DNA from: Diphasiastrum complanatum
Taxonomy: Eukaryota; Streptophyta; Lycopodiopsida; Lycopodiales; Lycopodiaceae
Direction: 5' to 3'
Assembly: GCA_029204225.1 (NCBI GenBank)
Contig: CM055093.1
Span: 20,909,701 to 20,973,700, forward strand
Length of the DNA stretch: 64,000 nt
The notes below the pieces were generated by a model. The model was not told the origin of the DNA, made no database searches, and saw nothing but the letters and a program-made list of their open reading frames with translations. Positions 60,517-64,000 of the stretch are shown piece after piece (within the stretch, counting starts at the first letter, position 1; each line of letters opens with the position of its first letter). The translations under genes and the position numbers were made by a program.

Positions 60517-61764
60517 ACGCTACTGGGAAAGCTGTAAGCAGGAATTGGAAAGTTTGTTTGGTTATTCTTTTCTGGTTCTCATATGGTGTTTAAAGCTTGG
60601 CAGGAGGCCACTGAAGGATCTACCATCAATTTCATGTTTCTTCAGACCTCATGTATTCTTCTTTGTTCATGCCTCATTCTCTTTATCATTGACAAGTTAT
60701 TGAGACTAAATAAGTTATTCATTTTCTTACCTGGAAATGGAATCCATCTGGCAGGCAGGTTGGAACTAGAGACTAGTGCCTTCATGCTGTAGTGCCCATA
60801 AATGCATATATACTCTCCTAGAAGAGGCAAACAGTCTTTTAGACTCTATCAAAGGGAGTGGTTAAATGATTTTTGAGGACCTCTAATATATTTTGAAGTG
60901 TATACAGTCATTCCATTTTGGCACATGTGGGCCATTTTGTAATAAAGGAAGCTTTTGGACACCTTTTGGAGGGATTCGCGACTGATAAAGGAAAATTTCT
61001 GGACTCTGTTTGGAAGAATTTGCCAGTCGACTGCTAAAGTTTGTGACAGTTGGTGCTTTGGTCATGGTTATTCCTATTCTTGTATTTGCTATTGGTGGTT
61101 GCAGTTCTACCTTACTGATTAGAATTGTCTTGTACAATACTGACCCTTTTTGTGCAGGCTTTCTATAAAGAAATCATAGGAAATTCCTTCTGTAAGCACT
61201 TCGAATTGCAAGTTTTTAAGTTTTACCCTTAGTCCTTAATAAGCTTTACTAGTTTTTTTTAAGGGATGAGTTAATTGATGCCTACAGCTAATCTCAATCC
61301 TTTTATACTGTACATTAAACTAGGCCCTCCCACGAAATTGCAACTTCAATGATCTTTATTCTAGGTATTTCTATCTGGCTGCATTGCTGGGAGCATGTTA
61401 AAATGTGAAAATTCGCAAAGGAAGTCACAGATCCAAAAGGTTATCTTATCCTTTTTGTATGGTCCAGCAGTTAATTCCAGGATATTGCCATTGGTAAAGA
61501 AGAAGATGCCATGATCATTGAAGACATGCTTTTATGAGAGATGCTGCAGAGCCTTTTAACATAAATATGGGAAAAACTGGAGTAAACTTTCTTTGAAGCA
61601 AGTTTGATGACTCAATGGCTGTGAAACTATTTTCCATCTATTTTCTCAAAGTGAGCTCAGCTTTTTGCTTAAATATTTACTTCAGTTGCAAGAAAAGTAG
61701 GCCAACTCCCATGCGCCATCAAGGGCTTCGAATGTTTGTTTTTTCTGTTTTTAAGAGTTGACAG
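60517..61764. other. No gene seen
   Basis: AT-rich DNA with no recognised exon on either strand. I checked the minus strand for a GH79 N-terminal exon and saw none. Open frames at 60583-60792 and 60883-61137 have no recognisable content. Confidence 0.35.
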
Positions 61765-62175
61765 TCCATTGATGTATGAAACATGAAATGAATAAAAAAG
61801 GAATCAAATGTATTCAAGCAAGCAACAATCTTTCCAGTGTGAATTGTCTTTGTGCCTGTCATCGGTTGTGACTTACCAAATGTTACATCTGTCAACTAGA
61901 GAGCAAAAAATCTTTTTGTTTTATCAGAGACAAAACATCTTATTGACAATATTGTTGCAGTGTCACACTCCATTGATGTATGAAACATGAAATGAATAAA
62001 AAAGGAATCAAATGTATTCAAGCAAGCAACAATCTTTCCAGTCTGAATTGTCTTTGTGCCTGTCATCGGTTGTGACTTACCAAATGTTACATCTGTCAAC
62101 TAGAGAGCAAAAAATCTTTTTGTTTTATCAGAGACAAAACATCTTATTGACAATATTGTTGCAGTGTCACACTCC
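61765..62175. repeat. 204-bp tandem duplication
   Basis: The segment starting TCCATTGATGTATGAAACAT at 61765 is repeated from 61969 with a 204-bp period. I see one clear mismatch (CCAGTGTGAA versus CCAGTCTGAA), so the duplication is recent. It is AT-rich and non-coding as far as I can tell; the parallel short open frames in both copies follow from the duplication. Confidence 0.92.
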
Positions 62176-63637
62176 AATAACTTCAGCTTTCTATGCTATA
62201 CATGCCTAAATTCTTTGGAATGGTGGTATGTCAATAATTGTTGGAATACAAAAAACTCAGAACTTTATGATGCTAGATATTGATTCACAAGATCAATTAG
62301 AAATCAGAAATTTGTAATACCTCTCACTGCATTCTGAAAAAGTTGATTCGTAAGATCCTGCATAATACAAAAGTTATGGACACAACCTTGGTGAGAAAAA
62401 GACAAATTTGAAAGATTAACATCCTATGTGACATTAATTTAACAAAGAGAGTTGTATCAAAGTCATGCATCATCCACAGGTAAAGCTGGGAAAAGTTTTA
62501 AAAAATTGAGTGATCATGTCAGTCTTTTGTTGATTATGAAAGTTTTCATAAGCATTCACTTGTGAAGCATATTGTCTTAAATCATTAAAATAAGTCCAAC
62601 AATCTGTGGGCAGTTTCTTGATTCATAACTGAAGCTGAATAAGCCAAATAAGTGCTCTTTGGAATCTTTTCCGTTGTTGGCTTCGTGCACAGTCAATTTC
62701 TCATAGATACAGATCAGAACCAAATTGTAACCAATAGTCAAACAAGGAATATGGGGACATCTCTTTGTGCCTGCCTTGCATCTGCATTTGAAATAACTGG
62801 AAAATCTTAGACTTTATTAGATACCATCACAAGAACTGAAGGTCTGGTGACTGACAATGCAATTGTATTAAGAATTAAGACTTTTTCTACCTGGAAGGTC
62901 TTATATGCCTCACAAGAACTGAGGATTGAAGACATAAATGATGCAGTTGTATAAGAATTGAGAGCTGTATGCTCGAAGACTTTCATCTTAAATGAAGGTG
63001 AGTGACATCTTTCATGCTAACTATCTAGTGCCAGATTGCATAGCATGTATGGTGAAGACACAAGGATACTCTTATCATCTTCTAAGCTAAATTCTGGTTT
63101 TAACTAAAATGGAGAGAATCTACTCCCGGTCATAGGGTATGTATAGAAAAACTGCTTATTTATCAACAAGATGAGAGTACCTGTGTAAAGGGACGGGGTC
63201 TGGAATTCGTTGAGGTTTGTCTTAGTGTGAATTCAATTTTAGAAATGTTACACGCCCTGCTAGCCATGTTAAATTTCTGATATGGGCTGGTTGAGTCCAT
63301 GGCAGCAGATTGGGAAGCATTGGAGTAACCTTTATACCATTATAGAGCATAGCAGAAATTTGAAGCTTATTCTTTGAGGACACTGTATGTATGCCATGAT
63401 TATCCCCTTTTTTTTGTCTCCATTACACGAGAAAGCCATGCCATGGGCTCCTCGGCATAAGGGCACCATGTCTTTGTCTCAAACTGATTTTTTTTACTAT
63501 GCGTGAAAGTAGCTGCCTTTCCCAATGAAGGTACAGGATTTGCAGATGAAAGTCACTGATGTGTGAGAATAATCTCAAAGATTGGTACACTATAGTAGTT
63601 GCAATGAATATTTCATTCCAACCTTGAGCTATATGTT
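62176..63637. other. No gene seen
   Basis: AT-rich DNA. A GACTTT...ACAAGAACTGA.G phrase recurs around 62820-62940 with variation (about a 95-bp offset), suggesting an old duplication. No exon, RNA gene or transposon was recognised. Confidence 0.35.
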
Positions 63638-63861
63638 TTTACCAGCCCCTTTGCGGGTAAGGGGGAGCACTTGGATTCGTGGGCGGCTAGGCGTCCTGGG
63701 ACGGGATTCCGGAACGTGGCTCACGGAAGGGACAAAAGGCTTTATGATTTTGGTGCAACCTTTGAACCAGAAAGGCTAAGTTGTATCACGGTGCAACCTT
63801 TGAACCAGAAAGGTTAAGTTGTATCCGTTGAAGACCCACCAAATTCCTACAATGGAATCGT
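63638..63861 (+). repeat. TRIM-type LTR fragment
   Basis: The plus strand matches the second half of TRIM LTR-A (minus strand at 30658-30830): ACCAGCCCCTTTGCG, CGTGGCTCACGGAAGGG, a doubled GGTGCAACCTTTGAACCAGA, and the end CCACCAAATTCCTACA. It also keeps GTGGGCGGCTAGGCG, otherwise seen only in LTR-B, so it bridges the two. The 5' half is missing and no primer-binding site follows. Confidence 0.7.
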
Positions 63862-63896
63862 CGGACGCAATTTCCTCGAAAAAAGTTAGAGAACTC

Positions 63897-63960
63897 GAAA
63901 AAATTTGAGACTCGAAAATCTCGAAAAAATTTGAGACTCGAAAATCTCGAAAAAATTACA
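63897..63960. repeat. CTCGAAAAAATTTGAGA tandem repeats
   Basis: GAGACTCGAAAATCTCGAAA and flanking bases occur twice in direct tandem, with further CTCGAAAAAA units before and after. The same vocabulary flanks the TRIM array at 31040-31160. Confidence 0.7.
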
Positions 63961-64000
63961 AAAACTAGAATTTCGAATGGTGCAATTTCTGGTCCGATTG

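Overview
The window looks like nuclear DNA of a land plant with a large, transposon-rich genome. The evidence is a spliced plant-type GH79 (heparanase-like) gene, Ty1/copia and chromodomain-bearing Ty3/gypsy retrotransposons whose primer-binding sites match plant initiator Met tRNA, and CT/TG microsatellites. A MULE-like transposase relic resembles a hypothetical-protein family I associate with ferns, lycophytes and mosses, so a seed-free plant such as a fern is my best guess. That guess is an inference. There is no bacterial gene organisation, CRISPR array or recognisable tRNA or rRNA gene.

Layout. 0.6-3.5 kb: minus-strand exon-like pieces of an unrecognised gene. 4.2-4.4 kb: a gypsy RT scrap beside a CT microsatellite. 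5.6-9.1 kb: copia A (minus, broken, with a probable LTR). 9.3-11.7 kb: copia B (minus, broken). 12.1-15.6 kb: copia C (plus, broken, with PPT and LTR). 16.2-16.4 kb: a possible orphan terminal exon. 22.3-23.9 kb: the MULE-like relic. 25.4-26.2 kb: three copies of a 287-bp repeat. 26.2-27.7 kb: copia D, a gag/protease fragment. 28.2-29.5 kb: an LTR-like block related to the big gypsy element. 30.1-31.0 kb: a tandem array of small LTR units (TRIM-like). 31.5-33.5 kb: an unrecognised plus-strand reading frame with a Cys-rich segment and repeated YF-x-WL...WW motifs.

33.9-49.7 kb is a three-level nest. A long unrecognised minus-strand reading frame is split by a gypsy element (LTRs 34898-35815 and 46313-47232, 5-bp target duplication ACGCC). 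That gypsy is itself split by a nearly intact copia element (36289-42320, 5-bp duplication CAAGC), which sits between its integrase core and chromodomain. 49.8-50.9 kb: a GGTCGAG minisatellite-like region. 51.3-53.9 kb: a second, Tat-like gypsy pol relic whose RNase H coding sequence is split by a long GA/CT microsatellite.

55.4-58.4 kb: the one convincing host gene, seven phase-consistent exons of a GH79 glycosidase on the minus strand. Its N-terminal exon or exons are not seen, so they lie beyond the window or are lost. The remainder, up to 64 kb, would be a large first intron or upstream DNA. It holds a fold-back element, a fresh 204-bp tandem duplication and another copy of the TRIM-like LTR.

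How the parts relate: apart from the GH79 gene, nearly everything recognisable is a transposon or its debris. Only copia E (36.3-42.3 kb) keeps a full-length pol. Several stop codons in the nested elements fit C-to-T decay of CAA, CAG or CGA codons, as expected for methylated, silenced DNA. All protein calls come from reading translated sequence by eye; no search was run.
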